64,000 nt of DNA from Blastomussa wellsi (taxonomy: Eukaryota; Cnidaria; Anthozoa; Scleractinia; Plerogyridae): NCBI GenBank assembly GCA_947652115.1, contig OX393570.1, positions 20,017,590-20,081,589 on the forward strand, read 5' to 3'. Below, in pieces: positions 13,047 to 23,800 of this stretch. Within the stretch, counting starts at the first letter, position 1, and every line of letters begins with the position of its first letter. A program made the position numbers and the translations under genes. Below the pieces are notes generated by a model. The model was not told the origin of the DNA, ran no database searches, and was given only the letters and a program-made list of their open reading frames with translations.

Positions 13047-16000
13047 GAGCCCGATTGGGCTCGAGGAATAATTGCATTGTAACAGTTGTGAATGACACTT
13101 ATTTGAGGATGGCACTCTTTATTTTTTTTTCTCTTTCATGCGGTGCTAATCAAGGGTGGTGCTTAATCAGGGGTGGTAATTCATCAAGTAAATATGATAG
13201 ACTTTTATTTCTTTTGAAACATCACTTGTTTCCCTTCTGTTGTCTGAAGTATTTTTTCTGTCTGTAGAGTTGCCAGCAGCCCTAGCAGACCTGCAGGGTA
13301 TGTGGTATCCGACTGTCAGACGCACACTGGTTTGTCTCTCAAAGCTTTACCGCTGTATCTCGGTACGGATTGTTGGCTTCTTTGGGTGATCTGTGATGAT
13401 ATTTATTTATGTTGGATATCCTGTGACATATAGGTGTGTCCTTGTATGTGCTGCTAAAAACCTGAAGAATGTATGCAGCATTGTCAATTTAATCCTTTCA
13501 TTTTGTTTGTATCTAGAAAGAGACATTTGAAGGTTTATCTCAAGAGGCTTTGTCAGTATGTATTCTCTCCCTTAAAACAGCAAGCTCACTCATCACACAG
13601 CGAAAGGTATGAATTTTCAATTAACAGAGATAGCAATTTTTCCATGTTCTAAACTCCACAAACCATAAAAATGACGTCACTAAATGTTCAAAGCTACAGT
13701 GAATCCGATCACATCGCTTGTGGTTCCAATTGAGTTTTGAACAGTCACCTTATAAGGTGTAGCTTGAAAAAATGTGGTTTATTTTTTTTAAACTTTTGCT
13801 GAAATTGGGACAATTCTGAGCAGAAGAATAACTTTAATTTTATTACGTTTTTGTCTTGTTAGGATGCCATAAATGGTCATCTGTTCTTTATAAAGCACCT
13901 TTTGATCCTCAGAGAGCAGATTGCGCCTTTTGATGTCGATTTTGCCGTCAAGGAAATGTCACTGGATTTTAGTAAGATGAGAACTGCAGCTTATGGCTTG
14001 TGGAGTCACAGCAACAGATTGTTTGCTCTCAGCAGCAGCAACGCTCTCTTGGAGTTCCTGTTAGATGTGAGTGAACTTTTCAAATTTTGCAAAACGGTGA
14101 CTAACCCAAGATGAGAAATGGAACATGGGAGTGCTTGCCAAATTAGTTTATGTAATAGGACTACATGCTGTCCAATTTGAAAATAATTGGATGAGAAAAA
14201 ATTCCGAGGACTGCGAAATTGGAGGAGGCCGTAGGCTGAGTCCAATTTGGCAGTTTGAAGAATTTTTTGAATCCAATTATTTCCAAATTGGACAAGCATA
14301 TAGTCCTGTTACCTATTAATTATATAGCATTCAAAAATATATGAACATGGCAAATGTTTTGCCTTCCAAACTAATATTTATAGAACAATTGATTGGTTTA
14401 TGGAAGGTATCCAGATTTTTCTTAAATTGGACCATTTGAGAAAAAACTGTCCAATTTATTTTAAATTTGGACAGTTGGCAAAAAATAAAAAATGCATCTG
14501 TTGACAATAATGGATTTTGATGTAGCTATATAATTAAGTTATAGCAATTTCAGTACATGAAAATGATGAGGCTATGTAAAGACAGAAAAAATCTGCTATT
14601 GCTTTTATAAAATATTTCTTAGAAATACGCATAAAACTAAAACGTCAAAATCGTGTTTACATACTCTCATCTAAGCACACCTATAAACCAATGAGAACGC
14701 ACGTAGTATTTCAGTTATTTTATAAAGCTCATTATTGAAAACTAGCTAAAGTATATTGCATTTCCTGAGCTTTGATTGGTTTAGAGGTAATGGTATATGA
14801 GATCATATACCATTGACCTACAAATATGGTGGGTGTACGTGTAAAAGAACGCATTTTTTGCAATGTTTGTACAATATTTTTTGGGCGTTTTTAATAAAAC
14901 AATTATTCCACTCGCGCTTGTTGGGTATGAGATGGTTATAGCGCCTCGTTGGCTATCTACCATCTCACATCCAACACGTGAGTGGAATAATTGTTAAATA
15001 GCGCATGCTTTAGCATGAACCAATTGTTAAATGAAATGCTTGTAAAAATGACTGTGTGATTTCTATGGCTGAAAGGGTAACGGTTCTGTTTATTTTGATT
15101 TCAGGGTGCTCCTCAGTTGACTGAAAACTATTTGGACTCGAAGAAGGTGAGGGCAGACATGTTTATTATAGAAAATACTAGTAAAAATCATTTTTTGTGT
15201 CAAGGTATTTTATGGCGATCGAGGTCACTGTAAATAAGGAAAAATCTTGTGAATCACCTGAAATTTGTTAAAAATCATAACTGATAGGAGGTAGAGCTGC
15301 AACCTCGTTCAAAGGGTCTCTCATCTTTCTGCCCTCCCAGAGCGAGAGAGGAGAGAGGGTTTCTCTCCTCTCGCTCTGGGAGGGCGGGAAGATGAGAGAC
15401 CCTGCGAATGAGGTTGGTAATCCATCCAGTAACAGAGAGGAGGATTTAAACCCAGGACCTCCGGATTACGAGTCCAACGCCATAGGTCACTAGGCACACT
15501 GTTTTCAAATTAATGAGACGTTTCTTACTCAACAAATTTAGCCTGGTCGCTTATCTGGAGTACTATTTCTGTTTAATCATACAGAAGTGACAATAATCAC
15601 ATTCTTCTGCTATCTGCCATCTTTATTCTATATGTTGTTGTTTCTTTATCAAGGATGTTGATGTTGAACTCCGGATTGTGTGCGAGCAGTTCATCCAAAA
15701 TGTCTCAGAGTCGCTCATATCTCCTCTGTCTGCATTTCTGACAAAGGTAAAATAGATTGGCAGAGTGGCTCGTCTCCAGTCCTCTCTTATGAGAAAATTT
15801 CAAGACGCAAAGGATGATGGGAAAGAGGAAAGATTCCTTTTCTACTTCTTACCCATCATTCTCCGCGCCTGCTATTTTTCCTTATAAGGCGCGACTGCGG
15901 GTGTTTTATTTAGAACTTGTTGAGTAAGTCCACGGCCACTGACGATCGCGAACAGCTACAAGGCGTCATTAAAATGACAAAGGACTACTTCTTTCTAATC

Positions 16001-18612
16001 CTGGTTTAAAGATTGCCTTTTGAGACAAGGATTTTAGATGCTGAGAAATTGGAATTGTGTGCATCTTGTCTTCATTTTGTCTCCATTGAGCCCTTCTATC
16101 GCTTTTTCCGAAGAAAGTGTAGACGCAACGGTTATCGCTGAAAAATCAAAGGTCTCAAGATTGAAGCGAAGATTTCAAAATTCGCGTGATAAGATGGAAT
16201 AAATGACAGAAAATAAAATGACAGAAATAACATCAAACAACGACTACACAAAACAACGTCGGCAACAAATCCAAACTACCTTTTAGTTTAATAGAGTGTG
16301 TTCGCGTGACGTCACTGCGGCCATGTTGGAGGAGTACAACAAAGAAATGGCAGCCATGTTGGTAATTAAAACAATATGGATGCTAGTCACGTCAGCGAAA
16401 ACACTCTATTTCCGTTCTTATTATTAAGCAGCCATTTGTTTTGTTTTTCACGAATTTGAACAGTTGCTTATGCGGTTTTTTGCGGTTGTGAGATAACGTT
16501 TGCACTGCTAGGTAATGATTTCAATCCACAGAACTAAGATCTGCTGAAAAAAAATCTAAGACTTGCAAAACGAAGTCTGGGGGTATCCACTGGAGAGGCT
16601 CTCCACTACTGTGCTTCAAGGATTCCAAGAAAAATACATACGTTTAGATTGAACATTGCCAAAACGCCTTTCATTTTGTGTGGTGCTGCAGTTTGATGTT
16701 TGCTCCTATATTGCAGGTTGCAGTCATCAAGAATCTTGCAGAAGAAGAGAAAAAGGACGTTAAAGCATTTCTAAAACAGCAACCATTTGCAAAACCAGGT
16801 AACACTTTTCAGAAAAAAAATTCCCGACCTTCCTCTTGTGCGCAATCAGCTTTTGAACAAAATCCATAAGTCAGTCTGCAAGTCCATACCAGTAACTTAC
16901 TAGGTAGCAACCCTCGCAAGGTCTTACGTGAATGGTTCGCAACCATTTGAGAGGACAAACAACAGGAATAATGCCTCTATCCCTCGAAACAAGCACTAGA
17001 GAATCAACGATACAAACAGTCAAGCCCGTGAGACAATAGAGCGAATGTAGACGAATTTTCGTTTCAAAAGCGTTTTGGGAACACCTGCCTTTTGCACTTG
17101 AAAAAATCTTCAAAATCGTTCGCCATTCAATATGTCGGATTTTTTGTATATCTGTTGTAACATAATTGCTAACATTAGTAAATGCCATAATGTTCGTTTT
17201 CAATTTCTGTTCTAGAGAATGTCCGCAAGGTAGTGAGTGAAACATACATGTTACTCAAGTCCAAACTGGCCAGCACTCTTCAGAGCATGGCTTTGTTCCT
17301 AGCAAACAAAGACACAGAGTATATCCTATTTAAACCTGTTAAGGTAAACCCAAGACAGATCAAAATCCAGGTTCTCCTTACAATATCAATACATTTTTAA
17401 GCAGACAGGTGATGAGAAAATTGAAAATCATCAACAAGATGTTCTATTTTAAAACAAGAAATGCCCGCGGCGGGGATTGAGTATTTCGTGTTTGGAACCA
17501 AAAGTTTGAGTTCCTTCATGCCTTAATTAACCACAGGCATACCATATTTACATGGGAGGCGCGGTCTCCTAACAGTTAGTGCGCTGGACTAGGTGGCCCG
17601 GGTTCGAGCCCTGGCCGGTGCACTGCGTTGTGTTCTTGGGCAAGACACTTTACTCTCACAGTGCCTCTCTTCACCCAGGAGTATAAATGGGTACCGGCGA
17701 ATTTACTGCTGGGGGGGGGGGGTAAGCCTGCGATGGACTAGCATCCCATCCAGGGGGGAGTAGAAACCTGGATTCGCCGGCATGATGCGTTCTCAAGCGT
17801 TTGATGCATCACGTACTAATTGGGTTTGAATGATGTCACAGGCCAAAGTCCAAGAATATTACAAGCAGATGAATGACTTGGTGACCGAGACTTACTCTGA
17901 GGAAGATCAACAGATTATTGGATGTCCATCTATCCAACAAGTAAGCACATTGCAACAGTTTTCGCGCCCTGTGCAGCACCACAGGCAACCCAAGCTCGAT
18001 ATACTAGTACTGTACTGTCATTGTAAACAATAGAAGTATAAAGATTTGTAAGGGAAAACGGTTGTGTTAAAAAAAACCAATATATCCACGATTTGAAATA
18101 AAAAGATCTATTGTCTCCGGTGTGTTATAGCGATTTAGGTGGTTTTCAGTTCCTATGCTTTCCACACCGTAAAGGCCGAGCTTGGATGACCTTCGACAGC
18201 ACAACTGCTACTGTATCCAAGGCCACGCCGAAAAAGGTCATACCCTTGTTCAGACAGAGGGCGATGTAGCAGCTCTCATAAGGTCTCACATGAATGGCTC
18301 GATACCCTGCCTGAAAACAACAGAACAAACAACAGGAACAATGCCCCTAGCCCCCTAAAACAATAGCAACTGCTACCAGTAGAATTACAAGCTTACGAGA
18401 GCTGCTACACTACCGTCAGACAGACGGAAAGATCTATAGTTTTGTCAATAGATAGTAATGCGAATGAAAAGCCGTTGGTTTCTTGCGTCTGTATAATGTA
18501 TTGTTTGAGAACTATTACTTGCGTCCATTCCTACTACATTTACGCCGAGTGGAAGTGCTAACTTCTATTGTTTCTTATTTTTCAGGTCTCGCTTTTGTTG
18601 GCAGTATCATGA
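3473..18612 (+). CDS. COG3: Conserved oligomeric Golgi complex subunit 3 (complete, 25 coding exons)
   Basis: COG3 belongs to lobe A of the COG tethering complex, which supports retrograde vesicle traffic and glycosylation-enzyme recycling at the Golgi. Exons: 3473-3634, 4387-4509, 5084-5145, 5636-5801, 6298-6372, 6933-7025, 7560-7688, 7827-7901, 8012-8055, 8727-8853, 9707-9798, 11034-11139, 11789-11822, 11940-12019, 12132-12209, 12772-12832, 13268-13362, 13517-13606, 13863-14066, 15105-15146, 15654-15746, 16717-16798, 17216-17343, 17842-17940, 18586-18612. All junctions are GT-AG and in phase, giving 788 aa, close to the roughly 830 aa of vertebrate COG3. Recognisable blocks in order: [19 protein letters not shown] at the N-terminus, [102 protein letters not shown] and the C-terminal [14 protein letters not shown]. 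The last coding exon is only 27 nt. Several introns hold SINEs. No damage seen. Confidence 0.93.
5218..5625. repeat. tRNA-derived SINE cluster (family B) in COG3 intron 3
   Basis: A tRNA-like head lies on the minus strand at about 5361-5427, with A box TGGCTCAGTTGG and B box GGGTTCAAATCCC. Its body (5218-5360) carries AATTTCCAATTTAAGCAATT. Two further body fragments follow in opposite orientation, 5475-5517 minus and 5518-5622 plus. The cluster ends about 11 bp before the acceptor of exon 4 (5636). Confidence 0.65.
6416..6622 (+). mobile_element. Penelope-like element 3'-end fragment
   Basis: Contains the segment ACGTTTCGAGCGTTAGCCC flanked by long inverted repeats (about 6475-6524 and 6574-6618: ...GGTTTTATCAACTGGGTTGA... 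and its complement). The first 47 bases (6416-6462) recur almost exactly at 51834-51880, next to Penelope-type coding sequence, which supports the class. Lies in COG3 intron 5. Confidence 0.55.
6626..6790 (+). repeat. Diverged tRNA-like SINE (family A) with a long G run
   Basis: Has a tRNA-like head (GGATAGAGC, then GAGTCCCGGCTGGG) and body words of the abundant family A (TTGTGTTCTTG, CAGTGCCTC, CCCAGGAGTGTAAATGAGTA). It ends in a run of about 19 G at 6770-6788. Confidence 0.5.
8449..8664 (+). repeat. SINE family A copy
   Basis: Body words of the family: CACTGCATTGTGTTCTTGGG, GACACTTTACTCTCA, CTGGACTAGCATC, CCGGGATAAGCTT. The tRNA-like head is lost. Lies in COG3 intron 9. Confidence 0.6.
9853..10147 (-). 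repeat. tRNA-derived SINE (family B) flanked by 52-bp direct repeats
   Basis: 9955-10028 (minus) folds as a full tRNA cloverleaf of 74 nt: a perfect 7-bp acceptor stem (GGCTTTG/CAAAGCC), D stem GCTC/GAGC, anticodon stem CTGCA/TGCAG with loop CCGGTAA, and T stem GTGGG/CCCGT. Position 33 is C instead of the near-universal T, and a SINE body follows, so I call a SINE and not a tRNA gene. The block is bounded by identical 52-bp direct repeats at 9853-9904 and 10096-10147. Confidence 0.6.
10280..10412 (-). repeat. SINE family A fragment
   Basis: The reverse strand carries the family words: AAGAACACAATG, CTGGGTGGAGAGAGGCACTA and GAGTATTTCTA in the expected order. Both ends are missing. Confidence 0.5.
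11419..11748 (-). repeat. SINE family A copy interrupted by a MITE
   Basis: The reverse-strand family A body runs from the tail (AAGTGGCCCATCAGGTCGGA) to AAGAACATAATGCAGAGACC. It is split at about 11597-11684 by a small palindromic element (see next entry). Confidence 0.6.
11597..11684. mobile_element. Short palindromic MITE inside a SINE
   Basis: Ends TTGTTCAAAAGATGGATAA and TTATCCACCCTTTGAACAA form terminal inverted repeats. The interior is also partly palindromic (ATGCTATCCACCAG / ATCAGATAGCG). It interrupts an otherwise continuous SINE. Confidence 0.55.
12366..12475. mobile_element. Penelope-like terminal fragment
   Basis: Contains GACATTGACTGACGTTTCGA followed by CAACACGTTACTATTATCAA, the type of sequence found at 3' ends of Penelope-like elements. 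Short, no coding part. Confidence 0.35.
12483..12722 (-). repeat. SINE family A copy in COG3 intron 15
   Basis: Reverse-strand copy running from GCCAGAGCTTGTCCCGGTTT to the head end CATTAGGCCACTGCGGCC. It carries a C-rich run at 12594-12609 and ends about 50 bp before the exon 16 acceptor. Confidence 0.6.
13035..13074. repeat. Perfect 40-bp hairpin
   Basis: CAATTATTCCTCGAGCCC, then GATT, then the exact complement. The ends (CAATTATTCC) match the ends of the larger MITE family at 14760-14996 and elsewhere, so this is probably a minimal derivative. Confidence 0.6.
14146..14540. mobile_element. Inverted-repeat DNA element (family with copy at 30060-30370)
   Basis: Arms TAGGACTACATGCTGTCCAA (14157 on) and its complement near 14275-14312 enclose AT-rich DNA. 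The following AATTTGGACAGTTGGCAAAA block to about 14540 belongs to it as well, because the same order recurs reversed at 30060-30370. Lies in COG3 intron 19. Confidence 0.55.
14760..14996. mobile_element. MITE, 'ATTCCACTCG' family
   Basis: Has two palindromic parts: AATGGTATATGAG / CATATACCATTG at 14790-14814, and a larger one from AACAATTATTCCACTCGCGC to GAGTGGAATAATTGTT (14898-14996). Related copies: 18966-19067, 21838-22093, 42661-43048. Confidence 0.55.
15303..15413. repeat. Long near-perfect hairpin
   Basis: Arms 15303-15356 and 15361-15413 are almost exact complements (for example GCCCTCCCAGAGCGAGAG and its complement) around a loop of about four bases. Purine/pyrimidine skewed. Lies in COG3 intron 20; no coding content. 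Confidence 0.6.
16291..16409. mobile_element. MITE, 'AGAGTGTNTTCGCGTGAC' family
   Basis: Termini ATAGAGTGTGTTCGCGTGAC and GTCAGCGAAAACACTCTAT are inverted repeats. A related element with ends GAGCGTTTTCAC lies at 40530-40701. Confidence 0.5.
17553..17770 (+). repeat. SINE family A copy with recognisable tRNA-like head
   Basis: Head GGAGGCGCGGTCTCCTAACA with A-box-like TTAGTGCGCTGG and B-box-like GGGTTCGAGCCC. The body contains CACTGCGTTGTGTTCTTGGG, TATAAATGGGTACCGGCGA and GGACTAGCATCCCATCC, with a G run at 17712-17721. Lies in COG3 intron 23, about 70 bp before exon 24. Confidence 0.7.
18264..18411. mobile_element. MITE, 'GTAGCAGCTCTC' family
   Basis: Ends TGTAGCAGCTCTCATAAGG and CTTACGAGAGCTGCTACA are inverted repeats. 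A close copy lies at 38151-38300 and a diverged relative at about 16893-17000 (GGTAGCAACCCTCGCAAGGT). Confidence 0.55.
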
Positions 18613-18965
18613 AGAATTTTAAGTACCTGGAGTACTTTTTAGTTAGTATAGCTAAAAAATTCCGTGCAGATAGGTAGCTTCTTTGAAATCACGAGTGTTT
18701 TCCATTGGGCCGAAAATATTTGACAACTGTTGATAACAACCTTGTTCTCAACCTGGATCATACTCATCATAGGTTCAAACGATCGACGGGTTTGTTCTAA
18801 TATTGTTGGAAGAACGCTTGAAAAGTTTGTAACTCACTTACCTAATGCTCGTCAATTGGAAAACATTCTTGTGTTCTTGCAACGTCATGTGTGGTTTTCA
18901 TAGCAAAACGGCTTTAAGCGAAATCAGGAATAACTCTTTTGAGGTTAAAGAGGTGCCTGGTATAT

Positions 18966-19067
18966 ATAACAATTATTCCATGAGCCCGCGTTGGATATGA
19001 AGTGATAAAATGCGCGAGTTGGTTATAATCACTTCATATCCAACAAGGGCGAATGGAATAATTGTTT
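18966..19067. mobile_element. MITE, 'ATTCCACTCG' family
   Basis: AACAATTATTCCATGAGCCC at the left and CGAATGGAATAATTGTT at the right are inverted. The interior holds the family words TTGGATATGAAGTGATAAA and their inverted counterpart. Confidence 0.55.
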
Positions 19068-19337
19068 TAGTAAATTCTCAAACCGGGTTTTGCCGCCGAT
19101 TTTTATTTCCACAATTTTACAAAGCGCCCGGAAAGAGCATACAACTTCCTATTTTCCATATGACGTAAAACTCGGACTATTGGCTCATAGTCGGAGTTTT
19201 TTAGCCAATCAAAAAGCTAGAAATGCAATAGTCGGAGCTGAGAATATACTAATATTTATTAGCGTAAACTTTGGGGAAGCTTTCAGATCAGCGAAACGAG
19301 ACCTGACAACGATGGTTATTTTATTGGCCAAATGGTT

Positions 19338-19582
19338 ATTGCGCTGGCCCGGGTTCGAGCTTCAGCCGGTGTTCTTTGGTAAGACACTTCCGTCTCATAT
19401 TGGCTCTCTTCACCCAGGTGTAAAAATGGGTACCGGCAAGGGTAATCCTTGGATGGACTATCATCCCAACGGGAAGGGGGGGGGGGGGGGGGGGGGGCGA
19501 GTAGAAACACTCCTAGTCGTGCATGCTAAGGAATCCGGGATAACCTCGGGCCACTTGGGCACTTGTATGCAGACTTTGCCTT
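19338..19582 (+). repeat. SINE family A copy with a G run over 20 bases
   Basis: Family words GGGTTCGAGCTTCAGCCGG, TCTTCACCCAGGTGTA, ATGGGTACCGG, and the tail CCTCGGGCCACTTGGGCACT. An almost uninterrupted G tract sits at 19476-19498. Confidence 0.65.
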
Positions 19583-20039
19583 CCTTTCCTTGCTCAACAA
19601 ATGGCAGTTCTATGACAATGGAACTGAACAGATTGTGAAATGGAGAAACCCCCCTCTTCGGAATTCAGAATGGAGAATAAAAGTGAAACGAAATTATTAT
19701 ATATTTCATTTATTGTATATAAAATAATTGTTTTCAATTCTATCATTCCAGGTGAGGGTCTAGTGTTGTCACTGAACCTGTGAAATCCAGACATTCTTTA
19801 GTGAACCATCTGCCCAAATTTCTCCTGCCGCACAAAACATCTGAGTTGCCCAATTTTTCTGTACGCCTTTCTACAACGATAATTTGAAATAAATGTTTCA
19901 CCCGATATAGTACCATAACTACAAATTATATGAGGTGAATTTCTATTTGCAGTACAACACTTGTATTTATATCTGCTATTTCTTGTAAATAAAAAAGTTC
20001 TTAGTGTATCACCTTTTTCATCTTATTTGTGGTTCTCTC

Positions 20040-20136
20040 TTTTTTTAAGGTAAATTTCTAACCATGCATGATTTGACCTCGCTCCCAATTTGTGGCTTCA
20101 TAGCTCAGTTGGAACAGCATCGCACCGGTTTTCGCT

Positions 20137-20167
<31 letters not shown>

Positions 20168-20285
20168 TGATTTTTTCAGGCCTCTTCTTTCCAATTGCTT
20201 CATTTGGAAATTTACTGCGATGATCATTTCTCACTTTCATCTACATCCCCAGCTGATATATGAATTATTTCACATGCTTTTCGTC
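20040..20285 (+). repeat. tRNA-derived SINE (family B)
   Basis: The head at 20094-20166 has a perfect 7-bp acceptor stem (GGCTTCA/TGAAGCC) and T stem (ACGGG/CCCGT), but a damaged D arm. Body CTGATTTTTTCAGGC and CAATTGCTTCATTTGGAAAT as in the copies at 5218 and 9853. Confidence 0.6.
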
Positions 20286-20865
20286 GTTATTAATGTAACA
20301 AAATACTCAATAAAGGCTTTTTTCTTGCACACTACTTACAAGATTATAGTGAGTAATTACACTGATCGGAAATTACGTTCCATTATTTTACAATTAATTA
20401 AACTAACTACATTTCTACAAATGGATCCTGTCTCCTTTTCTCGGGACCCTCCAATTACCAACAAAAAGAGTTCATTTTATTGTTCTTGGAACTCCAACAA
20501 TAATTGCACCAAAACAACTTTCCTTACCCAAAATCTTCTTACAACACATTTTCTTACCCAATTTTTTCCCACAAAATGGTATTTAAAGTGAAACAAAATA
20601 AGAGGCGTAAATTTAGCAGCTTTTACAATACCAAAAATCACTGTTCAATCGTTAGAGACAAACATGTATTAAAACTGAAGCGGAGAATTTTAGCCTGCGC
20701 TATTTCTGAAGCCTTCGATCATCTTGTTTAACTCATTCCCTGCAAAAACTGTAAGTACTTCTGGCATCCCGCTGGTTGCCAGCGACATTTCCGCAGAGGT
20801 ACTACCGCCAGCTATCAAACCTGAGTGCCAGGAACATTGTTTTGTGTCACATAAAGGTCCCCTCC

Positions 20866-23800
20866 TCAGAGGTACCTATTGTTGCCAGCTATCAAGCCTG
20901 ATTGGAGCATCAGTAGGAGCACAAACACAATCAATGCAGCAACACCAGAGAGAAATGAGCCTTGAACTGGCATAAACAGCAGTTTGGCCTAGCAGATAAA
21001 AGACAGTTTAATATAAGAAAAAAAAAAAGGCGATGTTTAACCTTTCCTACATGGCGTAAAAATGAATTTCTACTAACATTTACAGTTAAATAACTCGAAC
21101 CGTTTTGGATTTCCCTCCAAGCAATTTTCTTACTAATTTTACCTTTCATTACACTTTTAAACCTTTTTCGATTTCCCTTGAGGGTTTGAGCTGCAGGGTT
21201 CAGGGTACAGGTTTGAAATGACGAGCGCACAGCTGCTGTTTAATCGGTCTTAGTCTTAGTTCGCTTGCACGCGAGACTCGAGAACGCCACAAGCTGGATT
21301 CTAAGAACTGTTTTTAACTGAGGGCTTATCTTGCTCCTGAATAATCGACATGAGTTTAGGTCTAGCGAAACTTTCGCTTGGTTAGATCGAAAACATTCAC
21401 CCGTCCACGTGATTCAAACGCGATGTTTGACCGGTGACAGTTGCGCTCGGCGATTACTGTGTAAGTTTTCCCAACCAGACTACCGTTCGGAAAAAATGTC
21501 ATCACCGACAATTTGACGATTGGATCCGATTCAAGCCGAGAGTAATTTCGCCATAGCGGATACAAAAAACCCTTAGGACGGACAACAAAGCCCTATTGTC
21601 TTAATAATGATTAGTTTTCGATGTGAAATAAGAAATGACTTGTTCATTAGCACAAAATGTGATCTAGGGAACAGCCAAGAGCCACCCTACAATGACTGAA
21701 ATAAGAATCAAACACGATTTCAGTTTTCTATGAAGCATGATAGTTTGGCTGTCTCCCACAATAAGCTTGGTTCACTAATATTTATATTTCACTTTTAATT
21801 ACTAATTAAAACCGGGCCATGGAATATTGCAATTGCCAAGTTTTGATTGGTTTACAGGCCATGGTACATGAGGTCATATACCACACACAGAGGATAGTGT
21901 GCTTACACACATGTGGTAGGTGTATGCGTTAACAAGAACAGCCAGGGAGCTCAAATATTGCAATTCTTTGGGTGTTTTTAAGATAATGGTCCCACTTCCG
22001 CATGTTGGATGTGAGATGGCAGTTAGCTGACACGGCTTTACGCGTCAACTTGGCTTTCTACCATCTGATATCCAACGTGCGCTTGTGGAATTAGTATGCA
22101 CGACGTGTTGTTGTAGTTTTTTATTGGCAACTGTGACCAACAGAACAATTAGCACACGTCAGAGCACAATGACGTACCTTCATGTCTGCACTATGAGCAA
22201 ACAAAACAAATGAATCCAAGTCAAGTTGTGAGGCCGAAGGATATCCAAAAACTCTGATCTGCAAACTTTTCTGTTTAAACTGACGTGCAGCTGCCGTCAA
22301 GCGTGCAGCCTACAAGAGAAACAATGCAAAGGAGACAAAATTAGAAAGCAGTTACCATTTGTCCCTAAGTATTCCTCTTCAACTCATTATAACTAAATAA
22401 GGAGGATAGTGTGCTTACACAAGTGAAGTCCATTTCTGGCCCCCTCTCTGTCATGCGCCATGCTCGTGGGAGAAAGAGATTTGTCCCTCAACCCCCTTGC
22501 CCAGAGAATAGCGTTTTATTGCGAGAGGGCCAGAACTGGACTTAACCTCATCATAATCCTTGCAGGATCTTGAAAGACTTGCCTTTCAAGATCCTTGATA
22601 TAATCAGTGAGGGTCTTAAAGGGACTCCTCCACTCTTACAATAAGTTTATGTTAAATTGTTTGAAATAATACCTTAACCCCTACATCCACCTGACAAGGG
22701 AGAAATAACATCTAATAGCAACAAAAAATTGAAAAGATATCACTTTTCAATTTCCTCTACACTGATTTCAAAATGTCTAGATGACTGCCCAATAATACTA
22801 ATGTTTCACAATAAGGACACCAATAAGCACAATAATAGACCAATTCCGATATATTAAAATTCTAACATGGCGCCAAGGCTTGGGGATTTAAAAAAAAGAA
22901 TTTATTCATCCCTACACCTCAATGCAAATTTTTTTTTCTGTTCCCCCAAGCCTTGGCACAATGTTAGATTAATATTTCTCAAACTCATTAATAATTCATC
23001 ACATTAGAAGAAAGGAAATCAGAACCGTAACCGTGGTATGGAAATGTGATCTTAATTAGCCTAGATTTTTACGATTTTATTTCTTCGTTTTAACCATAGT
23101 TTTAGTTCCGATTGAGAAGATATATCAAACACTCGAGACAGTGTTTCATCACATTTCCAAACACCTTGAAGTTCGTCAAAAATACTCCGCTGCGCGTCAT
23201 ATTTTCAACTCTCTTCTCGGTGTTTGGAAATGTGATGAAACACTGCCTCTCATGTTTGATATATTACATCAGAATTGGTCTCTTGTGGGCCATTATAATT
23301 ATTAATAAATCCCTTAATGAGAGTTGTGACATTATTATTAAGTATTATAATATACATATTATAAATTATTATTATACTTACTATGGTAATGGGGAAAATA
23401 ACCATGATGAAGCTGATCAGCGGAGCACACACTCTGTACATCAGCTGACTTTGGTATTTAATTTCAGAAAGATAAACAGCCAAGTTACACACCCCTGAAA
23501 ACACATCCAACACACAAACGTATTAATAGTTGTGGGAAAGAGACTTGGCCATTTTCTGCAACTCAGATAATGTATCTACTGTTTAAATTGTATTTATGTG
23601 GTAATTGTGGGAGGCGTGGTGACCTAATGGTCAGTGCGCTGGACCCTGGATTGGACGGTCTGAGTTAGAGCCCTGGCCGGGGCACTGCGTTGTGTTCTTT
23701 GGCAAGACACTTTACTCACAGTGACTCTCTCCATCCAGGTGTATAAATGGGTAACAGCGAATTAATGCTGGGGCTAACCCTGCGATGGACTAGCATCCCA

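Larger units (their letters stand above)
18613..20865. other. Convergent intergenic region COG3 / GRL gene
   Basis: No coding exon found. It must hold the 3' UTRs of COG3 (plus) and of the GRL gene (minus). An AATAAA at 19676-19681 (plus) and a TTTATT at 20476-20481 (minus-strand AATAAA) are the clearest polyadenylation candidates, both rather far from the stops. The rest is a MITE at 18966-19067, a family A SINE at 19338-19582 and a family B SINE at 20040-20285. Confidence 0.5.

Noticed and set aside
17100..17110. Coding frames on the opposite strand of COG3, GRL and MAP4K exons
   Set aside because: They overlap conserved exons, lack splice continuity and resemble no family.
19090..19638. 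182-codon plus-strand frame
   Set aside because: It is made of MITE and SINE sequence with a poly-Gly run coded by the SINE's G tract.
20094..20166. tRNA gene
   Set aside because: The D arm is damaged and the family B SINE body follows.
23112..23498. 128-codon plus-strand frame
   Set aside because: It covers a foldback MITE and the antisense of a GRL exon.
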